Shown: positions 1 through 8,844, counted from the stretch's first letter. The stretch: 33,612 nt of DNA from Nitrospirae bacterium JdFR-86 (GCA_002011815.1 MTOV01000009.1:43653-77264), one strand, 5' to 3'. Numbers and translations: made by a program. Notes: generated by a model from the letters alone, not told the origin.

Positions 1-38
1 CCCCGCCATTACCCCCAAAAACCAGTCCTCATTTCCAA

Positions 39-67
39 TAGCCAACCATACTATGCTCTGCTATAAT
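39..67 (+). promoter_or_regulatory. Putative extended -10 promoter of the rubrerythrin gene
   Basis: TATAAT lies at 62-67 and is preceded by TG at 59-60, giving the extended -10 form TGnTATAAT. TAGCCA at 39-44, 17 nt upstream, matches the -35 consensus at four of six positions. Transcription would start near 74, leaving a leader that contains the palindrome at 81-96 and a strong ribosome binding site. This is called by eye. Confidence 0.55.
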
Positions 68-80
68 CAGGCTAAGACAT

Positions 81-96
81 ACAGATAATTGTCTGT
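81..96. promoter_or_regulatory. Imperfect palindrome in the rubrerythrin leader, possible operator
   Basis: ACAGATAATTGTCTGT has 5-bp perfect arms (ACAGA/TCTGT) around an AATT centre with one mismatched pair. It lies just after the predicted transcription start and before AAGGAGGT (97-104), which is 7 nt from the ATG. Rubrerythrin genes are often controlled by peroxide-sensing PerR/Fur-family repressors, so an operator is plausible. The match to the PerR consensus is only partial. Confidence 0.3.
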
Positions 97-111
97 AAGG
101 AGGTATCCTTT

Positions 112-606
112 ATGTCAAAAACAGACAAAAACCTTCAAGACGCATTTGCAGGAGAATCACAGGCAAACAGAAAATACCTTGCCTTTGCAGAGCAGGCTGA
201 AAAAGAAGGACTCAGACAGGTGGCAAAACTCTTCAGGGCTACTGCTGAGGCTGAAACCGTGCACGCCCTTAACCATCTGAGAGTAATGGGCAGTGTTAAG
301 ACCACCAGGGAAAACCTTGAGGTTGCAATCAGCGGAGAATCCTATGAGTTTGAAACCATGTACCCCACAATGATAGAAGATGCAAAAACAGAGGGAAACA
401 AGAAGGCTGAAATATCATTTAACTTCGCAAACGACGTAGAAAAAGTCCATGCAGCACTGTATAAAAAAGCACTTGAAAACCTCGGCAGAAACGAAGAGGT
501 TGACTATTATATCTGTCAGGTCTGCGGCAACACTGTCGAGGGCGAAGCACCTGCAAAATGCCCTATCTGCGGTGCAAAAAAAGAAATGTTTAAAAAGATT
601 CAATAA
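112..606 (+). CDS. rbr: Rubrerythrin
   Basis: Cytoplasmic non-haem iron protein that reduces hydrogen peroxide in anaerobes and microaerophiles. The first ~130 residues are the ferritin-like di-iron domain, with the glutamate and histidine ligand motifs GESQANRKY, EAETVHALNH, GESYEFETMYP and NDVEKVHAALY. The last ~35 residues are a rubredoxin-like Fe(SCys)4 domain with paired CxxC motifs (CQVCG and CPICG). At 164 aa it is somewhat shorter than the ~190 aa Desulfovibrio protein but has both domains complete. The ATG is fixed by AAGGAGGT seven bases upstream. It stands alone, convergent with the PfkB gene. The family assignment is secure; peroxide regulation is inferred. Confidence 0.96.
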   Translation: MSKTDKNLQDAFAGESQANRKYLAFAEQAEKEGLRQVAKLFRATAEAETVHALNHLRVMGSVKTTRENLEVAISGESYEFETMYPTMIEDAKTEGNKKAEISFNFANDVEKVHAALYKKALENLGRNEEVDYYICQVCGNTVEGEAPAKCPICGAKKEMFKKIQ

Positions 607-621
607 TATCCTTATGGGTTT

Positions 622-1524
622 CTAAGTCCTTTTTCCCAAAAACTCACTAACTTCATCAAGGACAGGGATTCCTGCTCTTCCGCCTATCTCCCTGCATTTA
701 AGAGCAGCCATCGCAGAGGCAAAACGGATTGTCCTTGGAATATCCCAGCCTTTAAGCAACCCATAGATATAGCCGCCGTGAAAAACATCCCCTGCGCCTG
801 TTGTATCCACTGCATCCACCTTAAAAGCCGGAATGTGTATAACTTCGCCATTAAGAAAAGTTATGCTTCCCCTCTCGCCAAGGGTAACTGTTACGACTCC
901 CTCACTTATGTTTTTTGCCATTCCTTTGAATTTTTCAACGCTGCCGTCCCATCCCAAGTCTTTTGCAAACTCTTCAGAGGCAACCACATAATCAGAGCTG
1001 GCTGCAATCTGGAGCATGCCTTCTCTTAATCTTCCGGCATCAAGCATCACAGGAACGTTCATCTCTCTTGCCTTCTTTGCAGCGTAAAGTGAAACTTCCT
1101 TCATCAAGCCGTCAATAAGAAGAAAAGAGCTGTCTTTAAGGAAGTCTTCTCCGAGTTCTTCAGGGGTAAGTTCCCTGCCTGAGGGTCTTCTCCAGAATAT
1201 CGTTCTTTTTCCGGTGTTCTCCTCTATGGCTATAAACGCAAGCTGGGACAAAGCCTGAGGTCTTTTAATCAACCCGTCTGTATCAATGCCTTCGGTAATA
1301 AGAGACTGCCTTATCTTTTCCCCTTCATAGTCATCGCCTGTAATGCCGTAAAACCTGCACTTAACCCCAAGACGCGAAAGCGCAACCAGTGCGGTAGCCA
1401 CAGGACCTCCGCCCTGCTCCTTCAAGCTGAGCACTTCTTTCTTGGTATCTACCTGAGGATAAGCGTCTATCAGCGCAAGATAGTCCCACGAACACTGCCC
1501 GATGCCTGTTACCAGCATACGCAA
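622..1524 (-). CDS. PfkB-family carbohydrate/nucleoside kinase
   Basis: A ribokinase-fold kinase of 300 aa that phosphorylates a sugar or nucleoside with ATP; the substrate cannot be read from sequence. The C-terminal PfkB signature DTTGAGDVFHGG (near residue 240) holds the catalytic Asp and the anion hole. The N-terminal di-glycine region (KEQGGGPVATALVALSRLG) is also typical. Two starts are possible: TTG at 1524, with AAAAGG five bases upstream, and ATG at 1518, where that spacing is 11. I chose TTG for the spacing. It is the last gene of a leftward YjbQ-MntP-PfkB run, 9-15 nt after mntP. No functional link to those neighbours is evident. Confidence 0.9.
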   Translation of the reverse strand: MRMLVTGIGQCSWDYLALIDAYPQVDTKKEVLSLKEQGGGPVATALVALSRLGVKCRFYGITGDDYEGEKIRQSLITEGIDTDGLIKRPQALSQLAFIAIEENTGKRTIFWRRPSGRELTPEELGEDFLKDSSFLLIDGLMKEVSLYAAKKAREMNVPVMLDAGRLREGMLQIAASSDYVVASEEFAKDLGWDGSVEKFKGMAKNISEGVVTVTLGERGSITFLNGEVIHIPAFKVDAVDTTGAGDVFHGGYIYGLLKGWDIPRTIRFASAMAALKCREIGGRAGIPVLDEVSEFLGKRT

Positions 1525-1533
1525 TTATACCTT

Positions 1534-2091
1534 TTAGGTCAGATGCTCAATCAATATCTTTACCCCGATGCCGATTAGAATCAGACCGCCTGCAACCTCA
1601 ATCCTGCTCTCAAAGAAGTGCCCCAGCCTGTCGCCGATGAAAACACCAGAGAGCGAAAGCAAAAACGTCACAATGCCGATTATTACCGCAGGAGTTATGA
1701 TGGAGACATTTAGAAGCGAAAGGCTGAATCCTACAGCCAATGCGTCTATGCTTGTAGCCACAGACAGCAGCAGCAAAAAATAAATATTAAGCGGGTCTAT
1801 CCGTTTTTCATCCGACTTCATCCTGCCTGCCTCATAAATCATCTTAATACCGATTATGCTTAAAAGTCCGAAGGCTATCCAGTGATCAACTCCTGAGATA
1901 AAATCCCTCAGACTGAAACCTGCAAGCCATCCCACCAGGGGCATAACAGCCTGAAACAGCCCGAAAAACATTGCAATCCTCAGTGCATGGCCGACCCTAA
2001 GCCGTTTAATCGTCAACCCGCTTGTGACAGAAACGGCAAAGGCATCCATTGAAAGTCCAACCGCTATAAACAAAACCGTAATAATGTCCAT
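1534..2091 (-). CDS. mntP: MntP-family manganese efflux pump
   Basis: A small inner-membrane protein of 185 aa with about six hydrophobic segments, matching the MntP (formerly DUF204/YebN) family that exports Mn2+. The two-fold repeat typical of the family is visible: the first half has SMDAFAVSVTSGL and the second half SIDALAVGFSLSL, each with the conserved Asp of the transport path. Length is normal for the family. It sits 13 nt downstream of yjbQ and immediately before the PfkB-family gene. I see no yybP-ykoY (manganese) riboswitch upstream, although such riboswitches often control this family elsewhere. Confidence 0.92.
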   Translation of the reverse strand: MDIITVLFIAVGLSMDAFAVSVTSGLTIKRLRVGHALRIAMFFGLFQAVMPLVGWLAGFSLRDFISGVDHWIAFGLLSIIGIKMIYEAGRMKSDEKRIDPLNIYFLLLLSVATSIDALAVGFSLSLLNVSIITPAVIIGIVTFLLSLSGVFIGDRLGHFFESRIEVAGGLILIGIGVKILIEHLT

Positions 2092-2104
2092 CGGTCAGAT
2101 CGGT

Positions 2105-2521
2105 CTATTCCCCTGTAATCTGCACTATCAGGTCTCTGCGTCTTTTTCTGTTGTCAAAGTCTATAAAGACCACCTGCTGCCATGTTCCAAGCGTAAGGGT
2201 TCCGTCAACAAGAGGAATGCTTAAAGACGGCTTCATTAACGCTGCCCTTACATGTGAGAATCCGTTTCCATCGCCCCACCGGCGGTCATGCTCATAAGTG
2301 ATATCCGAGGGGACAAGCCTTTCAATCGCTCTTTTAAGGTCGTTGACAACCCCTGACTCATACTCTATCGTTGTCACCGCACCTGTAGAGCCACGGCAAA
2401 AAACAGTAACCAGTCCGTTTTTTATCCCCGAGCGCTTTGAAATCGAGATTACTTCACCTGTGATGTCAATTACATCACTGAAGCCTTTTGTGCTTAATGA
2501 AATCTTCTCTGAAAACGTCAT
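2105..2521 (-). CDS. YjbQ/UPF0047 family protein
   Basis: A 138 aa single-domain protein of the YjbQ (UPF0047) family. The signature motifs are present: TVFCRGSTGAVTTIEYE, the HDRRWGDGNGFSHVRAAL histidine/aspartate segment, and GTWQQVVFIDFDNRKRRR near the C-terminus. Some members have been described as having thiamine-phosphate synthase side activity, but the physiological role is not settled, so I give no symbol. The ATG is supported by GGAGG six bases upstream. First gene of the leftward run with mntP and the PfkB kinase. Confidence 0.92.
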   Translation of the reverse strand: MTFSEKISLSTKGFSDVIDITGEVISISKRSGIKNGLVTVFCRGSTGAVTTIEYESGVVNDLKRAIERLVPSDITYEHDRRWGDGNGFSHVRAALMKPSLSIPLVDGTLTLGTWQQVVFIDFDNRKRRRDLIVQITGE

Positions 2522-2567
2522 CCCTGCCTCCTTGAATCTTGTTCAGACTTCACTATCAGCATAACTA

Positions 2568-2597
2568 ATCATACCATTTTAAAATCAGCACTGTCTG
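2568..2597 (-). promoter_or_regulatory. Weak candidate promoter for the yjbQ-mntP-pfkB run
   Basis: On the minus strand TATGAT (2573-2568) is preceded by TGG, an extended -10. CAGACA lies 18 nt further upstream and matches four of six -35 positions. The leader to yjbQ would be about 40 nt and includes the GGAGG site. Called by eye and of modest quality. Confidence 0.35.
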
Positions 2598-2633
2598 AAA
2601 CCACAGGTAGTATTCCTGCACCTTTCCGTGTCA

Positions 2634-2662
2634 TTGACAAAAATCAGGCAGGCTGATATATT
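2634..2662 (+). promoter_or_regulatory. Strong sigma70-type promoter of the HD-GYP gene
   Basis: A perfect TTGACA (2634-2639), a 17-nt spacer and TATATT (2657-2662) preceded by TGA, an extended -10. The start of transcription is expected near 2669, only about 12 nt before the ATG at 2681. There is no Shine-Dalgarno sequence in that short leader. Confidence 0.7.
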
Positions 2663-2680
2663 TCAATCGCAAGTGTAAAT

Positions 2681-4066
2681 ATGCACATCTACAGAAGAAT
2701 CGATGATACAAAAGACATAAAGTCCGTTGCATTTGTCGTCTGTAATGATGAAATCACGCCTGTCTCAGATATCATAATCAACACTCTTAAGCCTGAATAC
2801 AGGATGCTGAGTGATAACGAGGTAATGCAATACCTTTATGACTCTCCTCCTGACATCTTCTTCATCGGCTCAGACACACGCACACAGAACCAGAAGAGTT
2901 TCCGGCTCTGCCACACGATCCGGGAGTCGGGCTATCAGGGCATTATAGTGCTTATTGCCGACAGCCTGAAACACCTTGGTGCAACCACGGAAGTCACAAG
3001 CGCAGGCTTCGACAACTACCTCCTCAGTTCTGACAGCGCTGAACGCATTAAGGACATCATCCACTGGGCAATAATCAACCGCAAGAGGAAGAACAAATAC
3101 ATCATACAGTTCGATGACAACCCGGACTCATTTTACATAACCGACAGGGACGGCAGAATACATGAAATAAACAAAAGAGCTGCAATGGGCTCGAACCTCA
3201 CACCAAAGGAAATCGTCAGAAACGGAATTAACATCTCCCGTGTTGGCACTCTGAAATCTTTCAAGAGCATAATACGACCGCTTATTACAGAGGAAAACAT
3301 CGGAAAGGTATTCAGCCGCACTGTGTATGAAAGAGAATCAATATTCCAGATTAAAACCAAGATACACAATGTCCCGACAATAGGGCTTGTCGCCACAGTG
3401 GTCAAGACCGACATCACACGGACGATTTACGCCCGCACGCTCGACATCCTTGTCAATTCCATTACCATGCTGTCGCAACGTGACAACTACACAGCCCAGC
3501 ACTCCTCCCGTGTGTTCTACTACTGCATGCATCTCGCTGACAGGCTCGGATACTCCAGAAACAAGAAATTCCTCAGAGAACTCTACTTCGCCGCACTCCT
3601 GCACGACATCGGCAAGATAGGGATAAGGGATCACATACTTCTTAAGCCCGGAAAACTTACAAAAAAAGAATTCCATATGCTTTCCACCCACCCTGTAAAA
3701 GGTTACAAGATACTCAAGCGATATGAATTTCTGAGGGACTCTGTAGAGCTGGTGCGTTCCCACCATGAAAGACCGGACGGTATGGGCTATCCTGACAAAC
3801 TCAGGGGGAACCAGATTCCACTCGGCGCCTCCATCATAGCCGTAGCCGACAGCTTTGACGCAATGACCACAAACAGACCTTACAGAGGCTCACTCCCTTA
3901 TGAAAAAGCAGTCTCGGAGATTAAGGAAAATCTCGGGACTCAATACAATAAAGATGTGGGGGCTGCCTTCCTTTCAATGCTGACCCCGAAACTCGTCGAA
4001 GACATCAGAAACATGTCGCGCAAACCACTGGACATAATTGCACAGGAACTGCTCGAAACGATTTAA
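2681..4066 (+). CDS. HD-GYP domain protein with degenerate receiver and PAS-like regions
   Basis: Probable cyclic-di-GMP phosphodiesterase of 461 aa. The C-terminal half is an HD-GYP domain, with HDIGKIG, HHERPDGMGYP and VADSFDAMTTNRPYR holding the metal and substrate residues. Residues ~14-130 look like a receiver domain (PPDIFFIGSDT), but the position where the phospho-acceptor Asp normally stands is Gly, so phosphorylation there is unlikely. A PAS-like segment (FYITDRDGRIHEINKRA) sits between them. No membrane segment is seen, so it is probably cytoplasmic. It has its own strong promoter and an unusually short leader without a Shine-Dalgarno site. The downstream rtcA begins 46 nt after its stop. 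Confidence 0.9.
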   Translation: MHIYRRIDDTKDIKSVAFVVCNDEITPVSDIIINTLKPEYRMLSDNEVMQYLYDSPPDIFFIGSDTRTQNQKSFRLCHTIRESGYQGIIVLIADSLKHLGATTEVTSAGFDNYLLSSDSAERIKDIIHWAIINRKRKNKYIIQFDDNPDSFYITDRDGRIHEINKRAAMGSNLTPKEIVRNGINISRVGTLKSFKSIIRPLITEENIGKVFSRTVYERESIFQIKTKIHNVPTIGLVATVVKTDITRTIYARTLDILVNSITMLSQRDNYTAQHSSRVFYYCMHLADRLGYSRNKKFLRELYFAALLHDIGKIGIRDHILLKPGKLTKKEFHMLSTHPVKGYKILKRYEFLRDSVELVRSHHERPDGMGYPDKLRGNQIPLGASIIAVADSFDAMTTNRPYRGSLPYEKAVSEIKENLGTQYNKDVGAAFLSMLTPKLVEDIRNMSRKPLDIIAQELLETI

Positions 4067-4096
4067 GCACATCCACACTACACCTGCTCTGTATTC

Positions 4097-4105
4097 TGGT
4101 ATCAT
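4097..4105 (+). promoter_or_regulatory. Candidate extended -10 for a near-leaderless rtcA-miaA transcript
   Basis: TGgTATCAT ends at 4105, exactly seven bases before the GTG start of rtcA, so transcription would begin at or one base from the start codon. The -35 region is weak (ACTACA at 4077-4082). There is no Shine-Dalgarno site before this GTG, which makes either leaderless translation or coupling to the upstream gene necessary. Confidence 0.4.
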
Positions 4106-4112
4106 AATTATT

Positions 4113-5144
4113 GTGATTGAGATTGACGGAAGCTACGGCGAAGGCGGAGGACAGATACTGAGAACTGCACTGGCTCTTTCTTGCCTGCTCGGAAAGCCCT
4201 TCAGGATATTCGATATAAGAAAAGGCAGGAAAAAGCCCGGCCTCATGCCACAGCACCTTACATGCGTAAAAGCCGCAGCATTGATATCAGGTGCATCGTG
4301 CAAAGGAGACAGGGAGGGCTCTACAGAGCTTTTATTCGAGCCTAAGGCAGTAAAGCCCGGAGAATACTACTTCGACATCGGCACAGCAGGCTCAACAAGC
4401 CTGCTTGCACAGACACTCCTGCTTCCGCTTGTAATGTCACGTGGAGAATCAACCGTAACGCTTAAAGGCGGCACTCATGTGCCGTGGAGTCCGCCATTTC
4501 ATTATATAAAGGAAGCGCTCCTGCCCACACTCAGGCGACTTGGCATAAACATCACGGCAGAGATAGACTCATACGGGTTTTATCCAAAAGGAGGCGGAAA
4601 AATACAGTTTTATATCAAACCGTGCAGTAGAGTTAAACCAGCAGACCTTACACACAGAGGGAACATACTCCATATAAAAGGCATCTCCGCAGTGGGCAAC
4701 CTGCCTGTAAGCATTGCACAAAGGCAGAAAGACAGCCTGCTTGAAAAACTCAAAGACATGAAAGAAATTCCAATGGATATAGAAATCAGGGAGGTCAGCA
4801 CTCCGGGGCAGGGAACGTTTGTATTTTTATGCGCAGTATCAGAGAACTCTGTCTCAGGGTTTTCAGCGCTTGGGCAAAGAGGCAAAAGGGCAGAAGCAGT
4901 TGGCGAAGAGGCAGCACAGGCATTCATTGAGTATTACAACTCAGGCTCATGCCTTGACCTGCACATGGCAGACCAGATACTGCCTTACCTGGCAGTGGCA
5001 GAAGGTTCATCACGGTTTACAACGCAGAGACTTACAGAACACCTAAAGACAAACTTCTGGGTCATTAAGAAATTCCTCGATATCCACTACAGTATTGATA
5101 CCTCCAGCAGGGAGGTAACCATTGAGGGAGTTGCAATATCATGA
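4113..5144 (+). CDS. rtcA: RNA 3'-terminal phosphate cyclase
   Basis: ATP-dependent enzyme that converts RNA 3'-phosphate ends to 2',3'-cyclic phosphates through an RNA-adenylate intermediate; part of RNA repair or end processing. The family N-terminus IEIDGSYGEGGGQILRTA is present, and the catalytic His is at residue 284 in LDLHMADQILPYLA. The GTG at 4113 places this N-terminus exactly as in known RtcA proteins and gives 343 aa, the usual length. An earlier in-frame ATG inside the HD-GYP gene would add 25 unrelated residues. Its stop overlaps the miaA start (ATGA), so the two are cotranslated. No rtcB ligase or RtcR activator is in the window. Confidence 0.94.
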   Translation: MIEIDGSYGEGGGQILRTALALSCLLGKPFRIFDIRKGRKKPGLMPQHLTCVKAAALISGASCKGDREGSTELLFEPKAVKPGEYYFDIGTAGSTSLLAQTLLLPLVMSRGESTVTLKGGTHVPWSPPFHYIKEALLPTLRRLGINITAEIDSYGFYPKGGGKIQFYIKPCSRVKPADLTHRGNILHIKGISAVGNLPVSIAQRQKDSLLEKLKDMKEIPMDIEIREVSTPGQGTFVFLCAVSENSVSGFSALGQRGKRAEAVGEEAAQAFIEYYNSGSCLDLHMADQILPYLAVAEGSSRFTTQRLTEHLKTNFWVIKKFLDIHYSIDTSSREVTIEGVAIS

Positions 5145-6058
5145 ACAAGGTCATACTGCTCGTTGGTCCTACATGCGTGGGGAAAACAGAAACATCAATA
5201 CTTCTTGCAAAGACACTTAAAACAGAGATAATCAGTGCTGACTCAATGCAGATTTACAAGCACATGGATATCGGCACGGAAAAACCCTCACCAAAGCAGA
5301 GGAAAGAAGTCAAACACCACATGATAGACATAATAGAGCCCTCTGAAAGCTACAGTGCAGGCAGATACGTAGAGGACGTCACTCCGATAATCAACAGGCT
5401 TCATAAGCAAAATAAGATTCCGATAATCACAGGCGGCACAGGATTATATATAAAGGCAATGACCAGAGGACTGTTTAAAGGACCATCCGCAGACTGGGAA
5501 CTCAGAACCGAACTGCTTAAAGAAGATACCGCTTCCCTTTACATGCGTCTTAAAGGCATTGACCCTGAGACCGCCTCACAAATAATGCCTAATGATACAC
5601 GAAGGATAATCCGCGCGCTCGAAGTCTGCATTAAAAGCGGGAAAAAAATGTCCGAGATAAAAAAAGACCTCACCACCCCACTGCCATATGAGTTTATAAA
5701 GATAGGGCTTACAAGAGACAGAAAAGAACTCTACCAGATGATAGAAAAACGTGTTGACGATATGCTCAAAAGAGGACTCGTTGAAGAGGTCAAGAAAATC
5801 CTTTTGATGAATCCCGACAGAACACCCATGCAGGCTATAGGATATAAAGAAATAGCTGCATACCTTGAAGGACAATACTCGCTTGATGAAGCCATATGGC
5901 TTATAAAAAGAAACACAAAACGCTATGCAAAAAGACAGTTCACATGGTTCAAGAAAGAAGAAGGAATCCACTGGATAGATATAACAGGAATTACAGATGC
6001 CGGGGTTGTGCTTGAAAAAATATTGCCTGTATTAAGGGAATATGAAATAGACGTCTAA
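5141..6058 (+). CDS. miaA: tRNA dimethylallyltransferase
   Basis: Adds a dimethylallyl group to N6 of A37 in tRNAs that read UNN codons. The P-loop GPTCVGKTETS is at residues 9-19, followed by SADSMQIYKHMDIGTEKPS (substrate and catalytic Asp region) and the tRNA-binding FTWFKKEEGIHWID near the C-terminus. At 305 aa it is full length. It overlaps rtcA by four bases, pairing a tRNA modification enzyme with an RNA end-processing enzyme. Its stop also overlaps the stop of the convergent gene at 6055 by a few bases. Confidence 0.97.
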   Translation: MNKVILLVGPTCVGKTETSILLAKTLKTEIISADSMQIYKHMDIGTEKPSPKQRKEVKHHMIDIIEPSESYSAGRYVEDVTPIINRLHKQNKIPIITGGTGLYIKAMTRGLFKGPSADWELRTELLKEDTASLYMRLKGIDPETASQIMPNDTRRIIRALEVCIKSGKKMSEIKKDLTTPLPYEFIKIGLTRDRKELYQMIEKRVDDMLKRGLVEEVKKILLMNPDRTPMQAIGYKEIAAYLEGQYSLDEAIWLIKRNTKRYAKRQFTWFKKEEGIHWIDITGITDAGVVLEKILPVLREYEIDV

Positions 6059-6603
6059 GCAGTGCGTCTAACCGTAACCACCAGCCCTGCCAGACTCAAA
6101 ACAACGCCTGCAATGAGAGCGTATTTATAAGGAAATGCAATCCTCTTTACTGTGATTGTAATCAGTCCGAAATCCACTGCCTCGCTCAAGAACACTGCCC
6201 TGCTGACCTCACTGTAACTGTAGAGTTCTTTGATATCCACTCTGATGCCCATCGGGTCTTTGAAGTCACCCTCATATTGCTCAGGCTCTCCTGGCTTAGA
6301 AGTTGCAGACTTGAGAAATTCCTTATGGAATTCTTCAAACGGCGTGCCGGAGAAATACTTTGCATATAGTCTTTCTGCAAGCTCTTTATCCGGGATGTCG
6401 TTATACATTGGATACCTCTGTCTGAAAGAGGCGATGTCCATGTAATCCACAGTCAAGTCTTCGTACAACACGACCTCTGCATTCTTTATCTTCCATATCA
6501 GACCCATTTTTACCGGGTCATCAGGGATAAAGGGCAGAAACACCACAGGCAGGCAGAATCCAAGAATAATCAAGGCAATTCCTATCTTTCCGGCTTTACT
6601 CAT
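6055..6603 (-). CDS. Membrane protein of unknown function, two transmembrane segments
   Basis: I do not recognise this 182 aa protein. One hydrophobic segment lies at about residues 6-26 (IGIALIILGFCLPVVFLPF) and a second near the C-terminus (ALIAGVVLSLAGLVV). They flank a polar ~120-residue domain that includes the charged stretch FHKEFLKSATSKPGEPEQY. The middle domain probably lies outside the cytoplasm, anchored at both ends. The ATG is supported by AAGGAG upstream. It is monocistronic and convergent with miaA. No function can be assigned. Confidence 0.8.
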   Translation of the reverse strand: MSKAGKIGIALIILGFCLPVVFLPFIPDDPVKMGLIWKIKNAEVVLYEDLTVDYMDIASFRQRYPMYNDIPDKELAERLYAKYFSGTPFEEFHKEFLKSATSKPGEPEQYEGDFKDPMGIRVDIKELYSYSEVSRAVFLSEAVDFGLITITVKRIAFPYKYALIAGVVLSLAGLVVTVRRTA

Positions 6604-6710
6604 TTACACTCCTTCTTTTTACTGACATGAACATCATTTTAATCAAAGACAGAGTTTTTTTCTATATTTGACAGCTCCCCGGCTTTGTAACCACTTTACA
6701 AATACAATCT

Positions 6711-6739
6711 TAAACACGCTTGTAACCCTATGGTATAAT
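6711..6739 (+). promoter_or_regulatory. Promoter for a probably leaderless radC transcript
   Basis: TAAACA (6711-6716), a 17-nt spacer, and TGgTATAAT with a perfect -10 at 6734-6739. Only five bases separate the -10 box from the ATG at 6745, so the transcript should begin at or within a base or two of the start codon. There is no Shine-Dalgarno sequence. Confidence 0.6.
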
Positions 6740-6744
6740 CCCGT

Positions 6745-7425
6745 ATGGAAAAACCCCACTATCTCAACCACAGAAAAAGACTCAGAAAAAGGTTTCTTAA
6801 GACAGGATTCGAGGGCTTTCAGGACTACGAAGCCCTTGAACTTCTGCTTACTTATGCAATTCCGAGAAAGGACGTAAAGCCTCTTGCAAAGGAGCTTATA
6901 AAAAAATTCGGGAGTTTTCAGGGCGTCATGGACGCTTCCTACGACGACCTGATAAGTATCAAAGGCATAAGGGAAAACACTGCTATATTCATACAGGCGC
7001 TTAAAGAATGCGTCTCACTTTATCTTAAGGAAAGAGTTATAAAAAAGAAAAAACAAATATCCTCGACATCTGCACTGCTTGACTACTGCAAGGCTGTGAT
7101 GTCCGGACTTAAGGACGAGCAGTTCAGAGCCATTTTTCTTAACTCGCAGAACGAGGTTATTGCAGATGAGGTTATACACGAAGGCACAGTGAACGAGTCT
7201 GTAGTGTATCCGAGGAAAGTAATGGAAAGGGCGCTTTATCACAAAGCCTCTGCTATTATCTTCGTCCACAACCATCCGAGCGGCAGTTGCAAGCCTTCTG
7301 CCGAAGACAAGATGATAACAGCCGAGCTTTGCAAAGCGGCAAAGGCACTCGGCATAAAAGTGCACGACCATCTGATTGTCTGCAGGTCAGATTATTTCAG
7401 CTTTCTTGAAAGAGGGCTGATGTGA
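6745..7425 (+). CDS. radC: RadC/UPF0758 family JAB-domain protein
   Basis: A 226 aa member of the RadC family. The N-terminal helix-hairpin-helix part (HRKRLRKRF, ELLLTYAIPRKD, KKFGSFQGVMD) is followed by a JAB/MPN metalloprotease-like domain whose JAMM signature HNHPSGSCKPSAED is intact with both His, the Ser and the Asp. The name comes from an old link to DNA repair; the biochemical role is not established. Full length, with its own promoter and no ribosome binding site before the ATG. It is convergent with hemB, with 9 nt between the stops. Confidence 0.95.
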   Translation: MEKPHYLNHRKRLRKRFLKTGFEGFQDYEALELLLTYAIPRKDVKPLAKELIKKFGSFQGVMDASYDDLISIKGIRENTAIFIQALKECVSLYLKERVIKKKKQISSTSALLDYCKAVMSGLKDEQFRAIFLNSQNEVIADEVIHEGTVNESVVYPRKVMERALYHKASAIIFVHNHPSGSCKPSAEDKMITAELCKAAKALGIKVHDHLIVCRSDYFSFLERGLM

Positions 7426-7434
7426 ATCTTTAAC

Positions 7435-8421
<987 letters not shown>

Positions 8422-8435
8422 TCAGGAAGTCTTCA

Positions 8436-8750
8436 TTAACCACAAGAGCTGCAACCGCATGACGGGGGCTGACTGCTACGGATTATAAAGCCCTGATTCT
8501 GCCCGTCGTCTACAAAGTCAATCTCCATGCCGCTGAGCCTCTCAAGGGTATCTTTATCAACAAAGACCTTCAGGCCGTTCTTTTCTATTACTTCGTCTTC
8601 CTCAGTGGGCTTCTCCTCTATATCCATGCCATAGGCAGGACCACAGCAACCACTGCCGGAAATAAAAACCCTCAGTCCCCAGTGAGGCTTGCCCTCTGCG
8701 TTTAATACCTCTTTTACTTTCTCTACTGCTGTGTCTGTTATCGTCAACAC
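8436..8750 (-). CDS. A-type iron-sulfur cluster carrier (IscA/ErpA/HesB family)
   Basis: A 104 aa single-domain protein that carries or delivers [Fe-S] clusters to apoproteins. The three expected cysteine positions are seen: Cys35 (with an extra Cys36) in GSGCCGPAYGM, and Cys98-x-Cys100 in the C-terminal CGCSSCG, which also adds Cys103. The usual motif is SGCSGFSYGM, so the CCGPA form is a variant. The start is GTG, seven bases after AGGAGG. It leads hemB in a probable two-gene operon and diverges from trpC. I leave the symbol empty because sequence alone does not separate IscA, SufA and ErpA. Confidence 0.9.
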   Translation of the reverse strand: MLTITDTAVEKVKEVLNAEGKPHWGLRVFISGSGCCGPAYGMDIEEKPTEEDEVIEKNGLKVFVDKDTLERLSGMEIDFVDDGQNQGFIIRSSQPPSCGCSSCG

Positions 8751-8772
8751 CTGAAAACCTCCTTTTTTCCTT

Positions 8773-8801
8773 AGGATAAATGATTAACCCTAAAAAGACA
8801 A
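8773..8801 (-). promoter_or_regulatory. Candidate promoter of the A-type carrier-hemB operon
   Basis: On the minus strand TTGTCT (8801-8796), a 17-nt spacer and TATCCT (8778-8773), each matching four of six consensus positions. The leader runs through AGGAGG (8763-8758) to the GTG at 8750. The core of the divergent trpC promoter lies just beyond it. Confidence 0.45.
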
Positions 8802-8809
8802 GCGGATTA

Positions 8810-8838
8810 TTGAAAAAGCCGTTGAGTTCCTTTAAAAT
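8810..8838 (+). promoter_or_regulatory. Promoter for a probably leaderless trpCF transcript
   Basis: TTGAAA (8810-8815), exactly 17 nt, then TAAAAT (8833-8838); each box matches the consensus at five of six. Six bases separate the -10 box from the ATG at 8845, which puts the A of the ATG at the expected +1. No Shine-Dalgarno sequence precedes the ATG. Confidence 0.65.
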
Positions 8839-8844
8839 CCTTCC

